From assembly GCA_963627915.1 (NCBI GenBank), contig CAVGCY010000026.1, positions 1 to 64,000 of the forward strand: 64,000 nt of DNA, read 5' to 3'. The stretch comes from CALACW01 sp963627915. GTDB lineage: Bacteria > Bacillota > Clostridia > Oscillospirales > Acutalibacteraceae. Positions 27,291 through 34,090 of this stretch are shown here, piece after piece (the first letter of the stretch is position 1; each line of letters starts with the position of its first letter). The notes below the pieces were generated by a model, which did not search any database, was not told where the DNA came from, and was given only the letters and a program-made list of their open reading frames with translations. Position numbers and translations under genes: made by a program.

Positions 27291-27859
27291 CAGAAATTTA
27301 TAACGCCCAAATGCTCAAGCAGTATTTTTATTCCTATAAGTATAAGAATAACTCCGCCGGCAATTTCAGCCTTCGATTTGAATCTAAGTCCGAAAACGCT
27401 TCCGATTTTAAGCCCCGCGGCCGAGAGTACGAAGGTCGTAAGACCTATGAACAAAACGGCGGCGACAATATTTATATCGGGCAGAAGAGCGTACGTAATA
27501 CCGACCGCAAGAGCGTCTATGCTTGTTGCGACGGCAAGAAGGAACATTGTTTTAAACGCAAACGACGCGTTTACGTTCTCCTCCTCTTTTGAACATCCCT
27601 CTTTTATCATATTCGCGCCGATAAGTCCGAGCAGAACAAACGCGACCCAGTGATCAACGCACGTTATATATTTTTCAAACGTTGAACCGAGCAAATAGCC
27701 GAGCGTGGGCATAAGCGCCTGAAATCCGCCGAACCATGCGCCGATTATAAAATAATGCTTTACTTTGGGCTTACCCGTTGAAAGTCCCTTGCAAATCGCA
27801 ACGGCGAAGGCGTCCATTGAAAGAGCGACTGCCGTAAGAAAAAGCTCCCAGATACTCAT
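27290..27859 (-). CDS. mntP: Manganese efflux pump MntP
   Basis: A 189-residue protein with six predicted membrane segments and the two symmetric MntP motifs, ALSMDAFAVAICKG near the N-terminus and TSIDALAVGITYA in the second half, each carrying the essential Asp. MntP exports Mn2+ when the cytoplasmic level is high. The ATG has CGGAGGA 6 nt upstream. Upstream lie a yybP-ykoY riboswitch, a terminator-like hairpin and a good sigma-A promoter, so transcription should rise with manganese. Confidence 0.95.
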   Translation of the reverse strand: MSIWELFLTAVALSMDAFAVAICKGLSTGKPKVKHYFIIGAWFGGFQALMPTLGYLLGSTFEKYITCVDHWVAFVLLGLIGANMIKEGCSKEEENVNASFAFKTMFLLAVATSIDALAVGITYALLPDINIVAAVLFIGLTTFVLSAAGLKIGSVFGLRFKSKAEIAGGVILILIGIKILLEHLGVINF

Positions 27860-27867
27860 AAAAAATC

Positions 27868-27899
27868 CTCCGAAAAATAAAAAATCAGGCGCGTGCGCC
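27868..27899 (-). terminator. Riboswitch expression-platform terminator before mntP
   Basis: A short GC-rich hairpin (GGCGCACGCGCC, 27899-27888) is followed by TGATTTTTTATTTTT just ahead of the mntP ribosome site. It is the likely OFF structure in low manganese; the stem is short, so its strength is uncertain. Confidence 0.5.
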
Positions 27900-27944
27900 C
27901 AATCTTATATCACCCGGACGCAACGCAGACGCAAGGATACCCTT

Positions 27945-28045
27945 ACATACGTCGAGTCTCGGCATTTAATTCAAGCCAGACGAAAAAAACGTCAGTATGT
28001 TGACTTGAAGCTTCAGATATCAAATGAAGCTGTCTACTCCCTCAA
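27945..28045 (-). ncRNA. yybP-ykoY manganese riboswitch aptamer
   Basis: The leader RNA has the hallmark elements in order: GAGGGAGTAG at the 5' side (28043-28034), the GTCAACATACTGACG segment with its metal-binding UCAACA-type loop, and GCCGAGACTC at the 3' side (27963-27954), closing on a three-way junction with two docked arms. It lies between a sigma-A promoter and mntP, a classical regulon member. Manganese binding should favour expression of mntP and the DUF2284 gene. Confidence 0.85.
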
Positions 28046-28057
28046 ACAATTTTTGTT

Positions 28058-28086
28058 AGTATATCATAACATTTTTGACGTGTCAA
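28058..28086 (-). promoter_or_regulatory. Sigma-A promoter of the mntP leader
   Basis: TTGACA (28086-28081), 17-nt spacer, TATACT (28063-28058). Transcription would start at about 28051, a few bases before the riboswitch. Confidence 0.75.
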
Positions 28087-28281
28087 TATTATGCAACATT
28101 TTTGCAACACTTGTTAATACTTCTGAAATAATTATGCAATATCAACGCAAAAACAGACTACTCCTAAATATCGTTTTGCCGGATGATGTTTTCAATATTA
28201 CAAAATGATATTATTTAGACATGATAAACGATTTATACGCCGTCAGCACCGAAAATTTATGCATATTACGGAGGATTTAAT

Positions 28282-29988
28282 ATGGTTGACGTTAAAAATC
28301 AAAGCTGTTACGAATACTGGCTCGACTGTACCGACGAATACGGAGAGTATTACGTCATGCAGCATCTCGGAAAAAAATATTATAAATCAAAAATGCTCAG
28401 CGATATCGACGCGCTTGCGGCATATATGAAAATCGAACTCGGATTAAAACCGGGCGACGTTTACACGGTATTTATGCCGACAACGGTTCAGAGCATATGC
28501 GCATTTTACGCGCTTAACAAAATCGGCGTTATCGTAAATTTCGTTCACCCGCTCATGCCGCCGAATGTATTAAAAGAAGCCATGACGGACGTTCATTCAA
28601 AGGGGTTAATGGTTCTCGACCTGCTTATAAAAGACCATGCGGACGTTATAAACGAAATGAACGTTCCGTGTCTTGTATGCCATTCGTCCGAATACGCGTC
28701 GCTTTTAAAAGGCTTCGGATGCAAATTAGCCGAAACTGCGGTAAAAAAGATATTTCCGAAATTAAAGAAGCGTGACGAATACTCAAAAGCCGTCAAGCGG
28801 TTTTCCAGGGCGAACGTAAAGCCCTCATGCGACTGTGACGCGCCGGCGGTATATCTAAACGGCGGAGGAACTACAGGCAAAAGCAAAACCATAATACTTA
28901 CCTCAAGAGCTATAAACGAGCTTGTGTGCAGCGTCTCAAAGCTCGGCAGGATTCACCGTCCGGGACTCGAGGCGGAGCCCATTGTATTGCCTCTGTTTCA
29001 CTGCTTCGGATTAAGCGTCGCCGTGCATATGGCAATGTGCAATGCGGGCAGACTTATACCCATAATGCGTTTCGACGCGAAAATGTTCAACCGTCTTATA
29101 AGACAAAATACTGTCGTCGGATTTGTCGGAATCCCCGTTATGTTTAAAAAATTGATGAATGAAAAGCACTTTGACACAAAGCGTCTGAAAAATCTGCGCG
29201 TTGTTTACTGCGGAGGCGACGACGCGCCGCAGTCGCTTATTGACGAATTTAATTCGTATCTTGAAAAATACGACGCGGAGGGCAGACTGTATCAAGGCTA
29301 CGGTCTTACCGAGGTCGGCTCGGTATGCTGTACAAATTCAAACGAAAATCACAAGGCCGACACAATAGGACTTCCCCTCGAAAACGTCAAAATGCAGATT
29401 TGGAACGATGAGCATAACGAGGTTCAAAACGGCATTATAGGCGAAATCGTAATTTCCGGACCGACAATAATGAGCGGTTATTATACCCCGGACGGCGAAG
29501 AGGGCGCAGGTCTTTATACCGATGAAAACGGCGTAAAATGGGTCATGAGCGGAGATCTCGGATACAAAGACGACGACGGTTACTTCCATTTTTCCGGACG
29601 CAAAAAGAGAGTTATAATAATATCCGGCTACAACGTTTATCCGAGCGATATAGAAAAGAAAACGCAGGAGCTTGATTTTGTCAAAGAAGCGTGCTGCGTA
29701 AAAGGATATAAAGATTCCAAACAGATAATCAGAATGTTCGTTTCGTTCTCAAAAACAGGAAATGAGGAGGAATACAAAAAACGTATAATCGATATGATAG
29801 AAAAGAATTTTTCAAAATTCTCCGTTCCGCGTGAGATTGTGACGCTCCCGGAACTTCCGCAGACGCCGTTGATGAAAACGGACTTTATGCGGCTTACTCA
29901 GGAATCCCCCGAAGCTCCCGTCTATGACGGGGAAAAAGAAAAATCCAAGACAAAAAACGGCGGGAAAAATATTCAGGCCGCGTCATAA
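28282..29988 (+). CDS. AMP-forming acyl-CoA synthetase-like enzyme
   Basis: A 568-residue ANL-superfamily protein. Visible motifs are the P-loop-like YLNGGGTTGKSK (about residues 192-203), YQGYGLTEVG (adenylate binding), SGDLGYKDDDGYFHFSGRKK with the conserved Asp, and SGYNVYPSDIE before the C-terminal domain. The family activates a carboxylic acid as acyl-AMP and usually transfers it to CoA. Chain length cannot be read off. The start has ACGGAGGA upstream. It is a single gene, divergent from the mntP leader and convergent with the small peptide cassettes; no fatty-acid genes are adjacent. The -10 (TATTAT near 28211) of a weak promoter is visible upstream. Confidence 0.88.
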   Translation: MVDVKNQSCYEYWLDCTDEYGEYYVMQHLGKKYYKSKMLSDIDALAAYMKIELGLKPGDVYTVFMPTTVQSICAFYALNKIGVIVNFVHPLMPPNVLKEAMTDVHSKGLMVLDLLIKDHADVINEMNVPCLVCHSSEYASLLKGFGCKLAETAVKKIFPKLKKRDEYSKAVKRFSRANVKPSCDCDAPAVYLNGGGTTGKSKTIILTSRAINELVCSVSKLGRIHRPGLEAEPIVLPLFHCFGLSVAVHMAMCNAGRLIPIMRFDAKMFNRLIRQNTVVGFVGIPVMFKKLMNEKHFDTKRLKNLRVVYCGGDDAPQSLIDEFNSYLEKYDAEGRLYQGYGLTEVGSVCCTNSNENHKADTIGLPLENVKMQIWNDEHNEVQNGIIGEIVISGPTIMSGYYTPDGEEGAGLYTDENGVKWVMSGDLGYKDDDGYFHFSGRKKRVIIISGYNVYPSDIEKKTQELDFVKEACCVKGYKDSKQIIRMFVSFSKTGNEEEYKKRIIDMIEKNFSKFSVPREIVTLPELPQTPLMKTDFMRLTQESPEAPVYDGEKEKSKTKNGGKNIQAAS

Positions 29989-30001
29989 AAACAATCGAAA
30001 A

Positions 30002-30030
30002 GCCGTCCGAATTTCGGGCGGTTTTGATTT
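30002..30030 (+). terminator. Terminator of the acyl-CoA synthetase-like gene
   Basis: GCCGTCCGAA / TTCGGGCGG hairpin (one T-G pair) followed by TTTTGATTT, 14 bp after the stop codon. Confidence 0.8.
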
Positions 30031-30106
30031 ATGAACGTATATGAAGTGTAATATTTCATCCATATACAATTTTCATTTAACAGTCTTTACGCAAGCATAA
30101 CCGACA

Positions 30107-30135
30107 GAAAAAAAGCAGGCCGTAAAACGACCTGC
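30107..30135 (-). terminator. Terminator of peptide cassette 2
   Basis: Minus strand: GCAGGTCG / CGGCCTGC stem (30135-30128 and 30122-30115, one T-G pair) then seven T. The stem and loop are nearly the same sequence as the terminator of cassette 1 (30757-30786), so the terminator was duplicated with the genes. Confidence 0.85.
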
Positions 30136-30155
30136 AAGATAAGGAAGAAAAATTA

Positions 30156-30290
30156 TTAATCATCAAAAACAGCAGTCTCAAAATCATAGTGCTTGTTAAA
30201 GCCCTTTACGAACTGCATGATTTTTGAATACAAATCTGCAACGAAAGTCATGATATCAGAGAAAACCTCTGCAAATAATGCTAAATCCAT
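30156..30290 (-). CDS. Small amphipathic peptide P2' (cassette 2, second gene)
   Basis: An unrecognised 44-residue peptide beginning MDLALFAEVFSDIM and ending in GFNKHYDFET then AVFDD. Phe, Ile, Leu, Met and Val recur every 3-4 residues over residues 3-31, giving a strongly amphipathic helix. Net charge is about -5 and there are no Cys. The ATG has AAAGAGGTGTC 7 nt upstream, almost identical to the site of its paralogue P2. The sequence GFNKHYDFET is identical in both. There is no signal peptide. It lies 47 bp after P1'. Possible roles: secreted leaderless peptide, surfactant-like peptide or membrane-associated regulator. Confidence 0.75.
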   Translation of the reverse strand: MDLALFAEVFSDIMTFVADLYSKIMQFVKGFNKHYDFETAVFDD

Positions 30291-30337
30291 TTTTTGACAC
30301 CTCTTTCCGAAATCAAAATGAAGTCACAAAACAAAAA

Positions 30338-30475
30338 TTATTCTGCCTTGTTTGCAGCCTCAAATTTGCTGGATACCTCATCAGCCCAACCTTTGATGTG
30401 AGCGAACATCTTCATAAGCTCCTCAAACCACTTTGCAAGCCAGTTCATAAGAGCGGCAAAAGTATCTACTGACAT
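30338..30475 (-). CDS. Small amphipathic peptide P1' (cassette 2, first gene)
   Basis: An unrecognised 45-residue Trp-containing peptide, starting MSVDTFAALMNWLAKWFEEL and continuing MKMF..IKGW..EVSSKF. It has three Trp, and hydrophobic residues spaced i, i+3/4 over about residues 5-38. Net charge is about -2; no Cys, no signal peptide. A very strong GGGAGGTGA ribosome site lies 6 nt upstream. It is a paralogue of P1: the frame WLAKWFE-LMKMF-IK-W-EVSS-F is shared. The consensus promoter, strong ribosome site and terminator imply high expression of a real gene. Confidence 0.78.
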   Translation of the reverse strand: MSVDTFAALMNWLAKWFEELMKMFAHIKGWADEVSSKFEAANKAE

Positions 30476-30532
30476 TGAAGTCACCTCCCTATGCGCATTT
30501 TAAAAGGTAAACATATCACCCTTCTGTTCATA

Positions 30533-30560
30533 ATTATATCATAATTATTTCCTTTGTCAA
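30533..30560 (-). promoter_or_regulatory. Consensus sigma-A promoter of peptide cassette 2
   Basis: Perfect TTGACA (30560-30555) and perfect TATAAT (30538-30533) with a 16-nt spacer on the minus strand. Together with its flanks it fills the 328-bp gap 30476-30803 between the cassettes; no further gene is visible there. Confidence 0.85.
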
Positions 30561-30561
30561 T

Positions 30562-30576
30562 TTACAATCATTGTAA
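30562..30576. promoter_or_regulatory. 15-bp palindrome abutting the -35 box of cassette 2
   Basis: TTACAATCATTGTAA: perfect 7-bp half-sites around one central base, directly upstream of the -35 hexamer. Its shape and place suit a dimeric regulator; cassette 1 has no equivalent here. Confidence 0.4.
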
Positions 30577-30756
30577 TTTTGTCTATATAACACAAAAACT
30601 TTACAGACATTTTTGTTTTTCTTCGTTGTTTAGTATAACACATTATATACATCTGTCGATTATCATGTTAAATTATTTTTCATAATTAAAAGCGTAATTT
30701 TTAAAACAAACCGGTTGAACCGCGACGGCGTAAAAACAGGAAGCACAAAAAAACGC

Positions 30757-30786
30757 AAAAAAAACAGGCCGTTAAAAACGACCTGT
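30757..30786 (-). terminator. Terminator of peptide cassette 1
   Basis: ACAGGTCGTT / AACGGCCTGT stem (30786-30777 and 30773-30764, one T-G pair) with a 3-nt loop, followed by eight T on the minus strand, 18 bp past the P2 stop. Confidence 0.85.
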
Positions 30787-30803
30787 CGAAAATTTAGGAT
30801 AAA

Positions 30804-30935
30804 TTATTCAGCTGCGTCAGTCTCGAAATCATAATGCTTGTTGAAACCTGCTGCGAACTCCTTAACCTTTGCGAAAAGATCAGCGATAAATGCTGCGATC
30901 TCCTTAAAAGTCTTTATGATACTATCAAAATCCAT
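30804..30935 (-). CDS. Small amphipathic peptide P2 (cassette 1, second gene)
   Basis: An unrecognised 43-residue peptide starting MDFDSIIKTFKEIAAFIADL, then FAKVKEFAAGFNKHYDFETD. Hydrophobic residues at 3, 6, 7, 10, 13, 16, 17, 20, 21, 24 and 27 give a near-perfect amphipathic helix; the C-terminal 14 residues are polar and acidic. Net charge is about -4. The ribosome site AAAGAGGTG lies 7-8 nt upstream. It is a paralogue of P2' and starts 46 bp after the P1 stop, the same arrangement as in cassette 2. Confidence 0.75.
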   Translation of the reverse strand: MDFDSIIKTFKEIAAFIADLFAKVKEFAAGFNKHYDFETDAAE

Positions 30936-30981
30936 TATGTTGACACCTCTTTCTTAAAAAAATGAAAGTTGCAAAACAAAA

Positions 30982-31107
30982 TTAGTCCTTTGCAAATCTG
31001 CTGGAAACCTCTTCAGACCAAGCCTTAATCTGCTCGAACATCTTCATAAGCTTCTCGAACCACTTTGCAAGGTAAGCCATGAGTTTGCCGAATACATCTG
31101 CTGACAT
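30982..31107 (-). CDS. Small amphipathic peptide P1 (cassette 1, first gene)
   Basis: An unrecognised 41-residue peptide starting MSADVFGKLMAYLAKWFEKL and continuing MKMFEQIKAWSEEVSSRF. It has two Trp, hydrophobic residues on one helical face, and net charge about +1. No Cys and no signal peptide. ACGAGGTG lies 7 nt upstream of the ATG. It is the first gene after a TTGCAT-17-TATTAT promoter that shares an upstream element with the GH2 operon. The opposite charge of P1 and P2 would suit a two-peptide assembly, but this is inference. Confidence 0.77.
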   Translation of the reverse strand: MSADVFGKLMAYLAKWFEKLMKMFEQIKAWSEEVSSRFAKD

Positions 31108-31135
31108 TAAAATACACCTCGTTTCAATTTATTGG

Positions 31136-31153
31136 GGAAACATCACTGTTTCC
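31136..31153 (-). promoter_or_regulatory. 5'-leader hairpin of peptide cassette 1
   Basis: GGAAACA-GTGA-TGTTTCC, a perfect 7-bp stem with a 4-nt loop at about +4 to +21 of the predicted transcript. It could stabilise the mRNA or be an operator. The GH2 operon has its own palindrome at the same distance from its promoter. Confidence 0.5.
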
Positions 31154-31163
31154 TTGTAGCTAA

Positions 31164-31192
31164 ATAATAGCACATCGGGAAATAGCATGCAA
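31164..31192 (-). promoter_or_regulatory. Sigma-A promoter of peptide cassette 1
   Basis: TTGCAT (31192-31187), 17-nt spacer, TATTAT (31169-31164) on the minus strand; transcription would start near 31157. Confidence 0.75.
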
Positions 31193-31225
31193 GGGGTTAA
31201 ATCGATTGTTTAATAAAGTTTGAAG

Positions 31226-31252
31226 TTTATATCACATTTTCGCAAAGATTCA
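31226..31252 (-). promoter_or_regulatory. Conserved 27-bp upstream element, copy 2
   Basis: Matches 18383-18409 at 24 of 27 bases, including TTTATATCA and CGCAAAGATT, and ends 33 bp upstream of the -35 box (32 bp in the GH2 copy). A candidate activator site. Confidence 0.5.
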
Positions 31253-31653
31253 GATTATTTTTCGTTATCAGAATAATACAAATTCTCGGATTTACTTTAT
31301 CCGACATTCGTCTTGAACCGTGTTAACAATTTGGAAACATTTAAACAACAATGAACATCGATTTTGATTAATATTATACTAAATTAAATCCGTTGTAACT
31401 TATTTTTCCCCGTTTTTTACAAAGTAATTTTCACGAAATATTCATATACAGATATTTTATCGGGAATGTAAAAAAGCCCTCCTTACCCGGAAAGCTTTTT
31501 CACCATGCGTTAATATTTATTTTGAAGTCAAACTGTATAATAATATGATACATATTTTAAATCACATGTCAATAGAATCGGAACGAACTGCAATTTTTCG
31601 ACTTGAAATCCACCCATAAATGCAAATAATCCGCAGTTGAACGTTTATATGGC
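31253..31653. other. AT-rich intergenic region with a possible short transcript
   Basis: No gene is supportable. On the minus strand TTGACA (31572-31567), a 16-nt spacer and TATCAT (31550-31545) resemble a promoter. A hairpin with A- and T-tracts (31471-31500) about 40-70 nt downstream could end a short RNA. That RNA would contain only a 7-codon frame (MVKKLSG). The remainder is featureless. Confidence 0.25.
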
Positions 31654-31697
31654 AAAAAAAAGCAGTCACACCGAACCGCCGTGATCCGGAGTGACTG
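31654..31697 (-). terminator. Terminator of the ACP-HAD-proS unit
   Basis: CAGTCAC / GTGACTG outer stem (31691-31697 with 31663-31669), continued by CCG/CGG after one mismatch; eight T follow on the minus strand, 18 bp past the proS stop. Confidence 0.85.
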
Positions 31698-31714
31698 TTT
31701 TTAATCTGTATGAA

Positions 31715-33154
31715 TTAATAGGCGACAGCCCAGTAAACCATATGCTTTGCCTTTTTGCCGCAGCAGACGCACACATCCGAAAGCTGTTCCTGTTCAAACG
31801 GAATACATCTCGAACCTACGCCTGTCTGTTCCTTAACGGAATCCTCGCACGCTTCGTCGCCGCACCACATCGCTTTTATAAATCCGTCGCCGTGTTCGGC
31901 TCTTGCCTGCTTTATCTCATCGAGGGTCGTGCAAGCGTACGTCCTTCTGTCCATATTCTCCTTCGCTCTGTTGTAAAGCGAAGCTCCGATATCGTCAAGA
32001 AGCAATGAAATCTCGCTTTCAAGATTATCGAGTGAAACGAATATTTTCTCTCTCGTATCTCTGCGGACGAGAACGCACTGATTTTTTTCAATATCCTTAG
32101 GACCTATCTCAAGTCTTACGGGTACGCCCTTCATCTCATACTCGGCAAATTTCCAGCCTGCGGAGTTATCGGATATATCGGATTTTACTCTGAACGACTT
32201 TGCAAGTCTTGCTCTCAGCTCCTCGGCCTTGTCAAGTACGCCGGGCTTATGAGAAGCTATCGGAATTATAATAACCTGAGTGGGAGCAACCCTGGGAGGC
32301 AGAACAAGACCGTTATTATCGCCGTGCGACATGATAAGCGCGCCGATAAGTCTTGTGGTTGAACCCCATGACGTCTGATGAACATACTGTAATTTATTAT
32401 CCTTATCGGTATACGTCATATTAAACGCCTTTGCGAATCCGTCGCCGAAGTAATGCGAAGTACCCGCCTGAAGCGCCTTGCCGTCATGCATGAGAGCTTC
32501 GATAGCGTACGTTGCGACCGCGCCTGCGAATTTATCGCTCTCCGTCTTTTTGCCCTTTATAACGGGCATATTGAGAACGTCCTTGCAGAAGTCGGCATAA
32601 ACGTTGAGCATTCTCTCCGTTTCTTCAATCGCCTCCTCGGCTGTCGCGTGAACGGTGTGACCCTCCTGCCATAAAAATTCTCTCGAACGCAGAAACGGTC
32701 TTGTAGTCTTTTCCCAGCGGACGACGTTGCACCACTGGTTATAAAGCTTGGGAAGATCTCTGTATGAATGAATTATATTAGCGTAATGCTCGCAGAAAAG
32801 CGTTTCCGAGGTAGGTCTTACGCAGAGCTTTTCGGGCAGCTTCTCCGTTCCTCCGACCGTAACCCATGCGCATTCGGGCGCAAAGCCCTCTACGTGATCC
32901 TTTTCCTTCTGTAAAAGACTTTCGGGAATAAACAGAGGCATATATACGTTCTCGTGTCCCGTTTCCTTAAAACGCTCGTCCATCTGCTTCTGGATAAGCT
33001 CCCATATTGCATAGCCGTAGGGACGTATAATCATACAGCCCTTTACGCTGCCGTAATCGATAAGGTCGGCTTTCTTAACGACATCGGTATACCATTTTGC
33101 GAAGTCGTCCTCCATAGAGGTAATAGCCTCGACCATCTTTTTATTGTCAGCCAT
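31715..33154 (-). CDS. proS: Prolyl-tRNA synthetase (ProS type 3, archaeal/eukaryal-like form)
   Basis: A 479-residue class II synthetase without the bacterial editing insertion. Motif 1 region: KGCMIIRPYGYAIWELIQKQM. Motif 2: RWEKTTRPFLRSREFLWQEGH. Motif 3: LIGALIMSHGDNNGLVLPPRVAPTQ. It is followed by the anticodon-binding domain and a C-terminal zinc-type region (CGDEACEDS...CVCCGKKAKHMVYWAVAY ending in Tyr, as in this subclass). The length suits ProS type 3, common in Clostridia. It starts 1 bp after the stop of the HAD gene, so it is the last gene of a three-gene unit. Confidence 0.96.
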   Translation of the reverse strand: MADNKKMVEAITSMEDDFAKWYTDVVKKADLIDYGSVKGCMIIRPYGYAIWELIQKQMDERFKETGHENVYMPLFIPESLLQKEKDHVEGFAPECAWVTVGGTEKLPEKLCVRPTSETLFCEHYANIIHSYRDLPKLYNQWCNVVRWEKTTRPFLRSREFLWQEGHTVHATAEEAIEETERMLNVYADFCKDVLNMPVIKGKKTESDKFAGAVATYAIEALMHDGKALQAGTSHYFGDGFAKAFNMTYTDKDNKLQYVHQTSWGSTTRLIGALIMSHGDNNGLVLPPRVAPTQVIIIPIASHKPGVLDKAEELRARLAKSFRVKSDISDNSAGWKFAEYEMKGVPVRLEIGPKDIEKNQCVLVRRDTREKIFVSLDNLESEISLLLDDIGASLYNRAKENMDRRTYACTTLDEIKQARAEHGDGFIKAMWCGDEACEDSVKEQTGVGSRCIPFEQEQLSDVCVCCGKKAKHMVYWAVAY

Positions 33155-33793
33155 TTATGTACACTCCTTTATTTTTACGCCTTTTAAAATAAGCGAACGC
33201 CTGAGAAAATCAACGCCGTCCTTAAACGACGAATAGCAGATTGCGTCCATTCCGCAGTCCCTTGCCCCCTCGGCGTTCTCTTCGAGATCGTCTATAAACA
33301 GGCATTCGTCCGCCTTCAGCGAATATTTATCAAGCAATGAAATATATATGCCTCTCTCGGGTTTCAACATATGAACATCACACGAAACGACTCCGCCCTT
33401 CAGAATCGATATAGCCGGGATAAAAGGCGAATAATCGTAAAAGTCATATCCGGCATTGCTTAACAGATACGTGCCGTAACCGTTTTGATTTAATTCAAAA
33501 ATAAGCTCGTACATACCGTCCGCAACGGGCATATTCGTCCGTCCGAAATTCTCCTCGACATATAATTTTTTAAGCAGTTTAACCGCGCTGCCGGAAATCT
33601 CGGAGGAAATAATATCTATAACCTCGGCATGAGTCTTAACGCCTCTGTCGGTATCGCGGTACAGCTCGCTTTTATAGAATTTATCGAGAATCAGCTTAAT
33701 ATCGTCCTCACTGTCCGTATATTTTCTCAGTGTTTTTTCCGGATCAAACCGGACAAGGACGTTTCCCATGTCGAATATGATATTTTTAATCAT
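33155..33793 (-). CDS. HAD-superfamily hydrolase
   Basis: A 212-residue protein from ATG 33793 with HAD motif I FDMGNVLV (about residues 6-13, first Asp catalytic), motif II near LLSNAGYDF, motif III Lys in MLKPERGIY and motif IV FIDDLEENAEGA. The pattern is that of the epoxide-hydrolase-like/YihX HAD group, so it is a small phosphatase of unknown substrate. The start was chosen because GGAG lies 7 nt upstream and the gene then overlaps the ACP-like gene by only 8 nt. An upstream start in the track of this frame would run through the ACP gene. Confidence 0.85.
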   Translation of the reverse strand: MIKNIIFDMGNVLVRFDPEKTLRKYTDSEDDIKLILDKFYKSELYRDTDRGVKTHAEVIDIISSEISGSAVKLLKKLYVEENFGRTNMPVADGMYELIFELNQNGYGTYLLSNAGYDFYDYSPFIPAISILKGGVVSCDVHMLKPERGIYISLLDKYSLKADECLFIDDLEENAEGARDCGMDAICYSSFKDGVDFLRRSLILKGVKIKECT

Positions 33794-34013
33794 TTGCATT
33801 CTCCGTAAATCGAACCGCGTCGCCGACGGTAACAAATTTTTCAAGAGCCTCGTCCGGGCATTCCATAAAAAATTCATCCTCAATGCTCATAGCGATATCT
33901 ATCATATCCATATCGCCCGCGCCAAGCTGTTCAAACGTTGTGCTTTCCGTTACAAAATCAGGCTCGCAGCCGAAAAGTCCGCAAACAATATCTCTTATTT
34001 TTTCAAAATTCAT
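33786..34013 (-). CDS. Acyl-carrier-protein-like protein lacking the carrier serine
   Basis: A 75-residue ACP-fold protein: four-helix pattern with STTFEQLGAGDMDMIDIAMSIEDEF, clearly aligned to the ACP signature LGADSLDxVELVMALEEEF. The DSL motif reads GDM, so the Ser that takes phosphopantetheine is Asp. The DNA reads GGC-GAT-ATG, so this is not a reading error of one base. It cannot carry an acyl chain in the normal way. It lies 20 bp past the ftsZ terminator with no clear ribosome site and is coupled to the HAD gene. It could be a regulatory or structural ACP mimic, or a decaying paralogue. Confidence 0.75.
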   Translation of the reverse strand: MNFEKIRDIVCGLFGCEPDFVTESTTFEQLGAGDMDMIDIAMSIEDEFFMECPDEALEKFVTVGDAVRFTENAND

Positions 34014-34027
34014 AATGCATTACAAGT

Positions 34028-34065
34028 AAAAAAGCGGTACGCGCAGTCCTTTGCATGTGTACCGC
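34028..34065 (-). terminator. Terminator of ftsZ
   Basis: GCGGTAC / GTACCGC stem (34065-34059 and 34040-34034) with six T following on the minus strand. It stands between ftsZ and the ACP-like gene, so the latter needs read-through or a promoter inside this region. Confidence 0.85.
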
Positions 34066-34090
34066 ATTTTTATAAACGAATAATTATTAA

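Noticed and set aside
27765..28208. 147-codon plus-strand frame
   Set aside because: It crosses the mntP start, the riboswitch and its promoter on the other strand, and has no coding character.
30156..31107. Class I or II lantibiotic or double-glycine leader interpretation of the four small peptides
   Set aside because: No Cys, no GG or GA leader cleavage site and no lanthionine synthetase or peptidase-transporter gene nearby; a leaderless or cytoplasmic helical peptide fits better.
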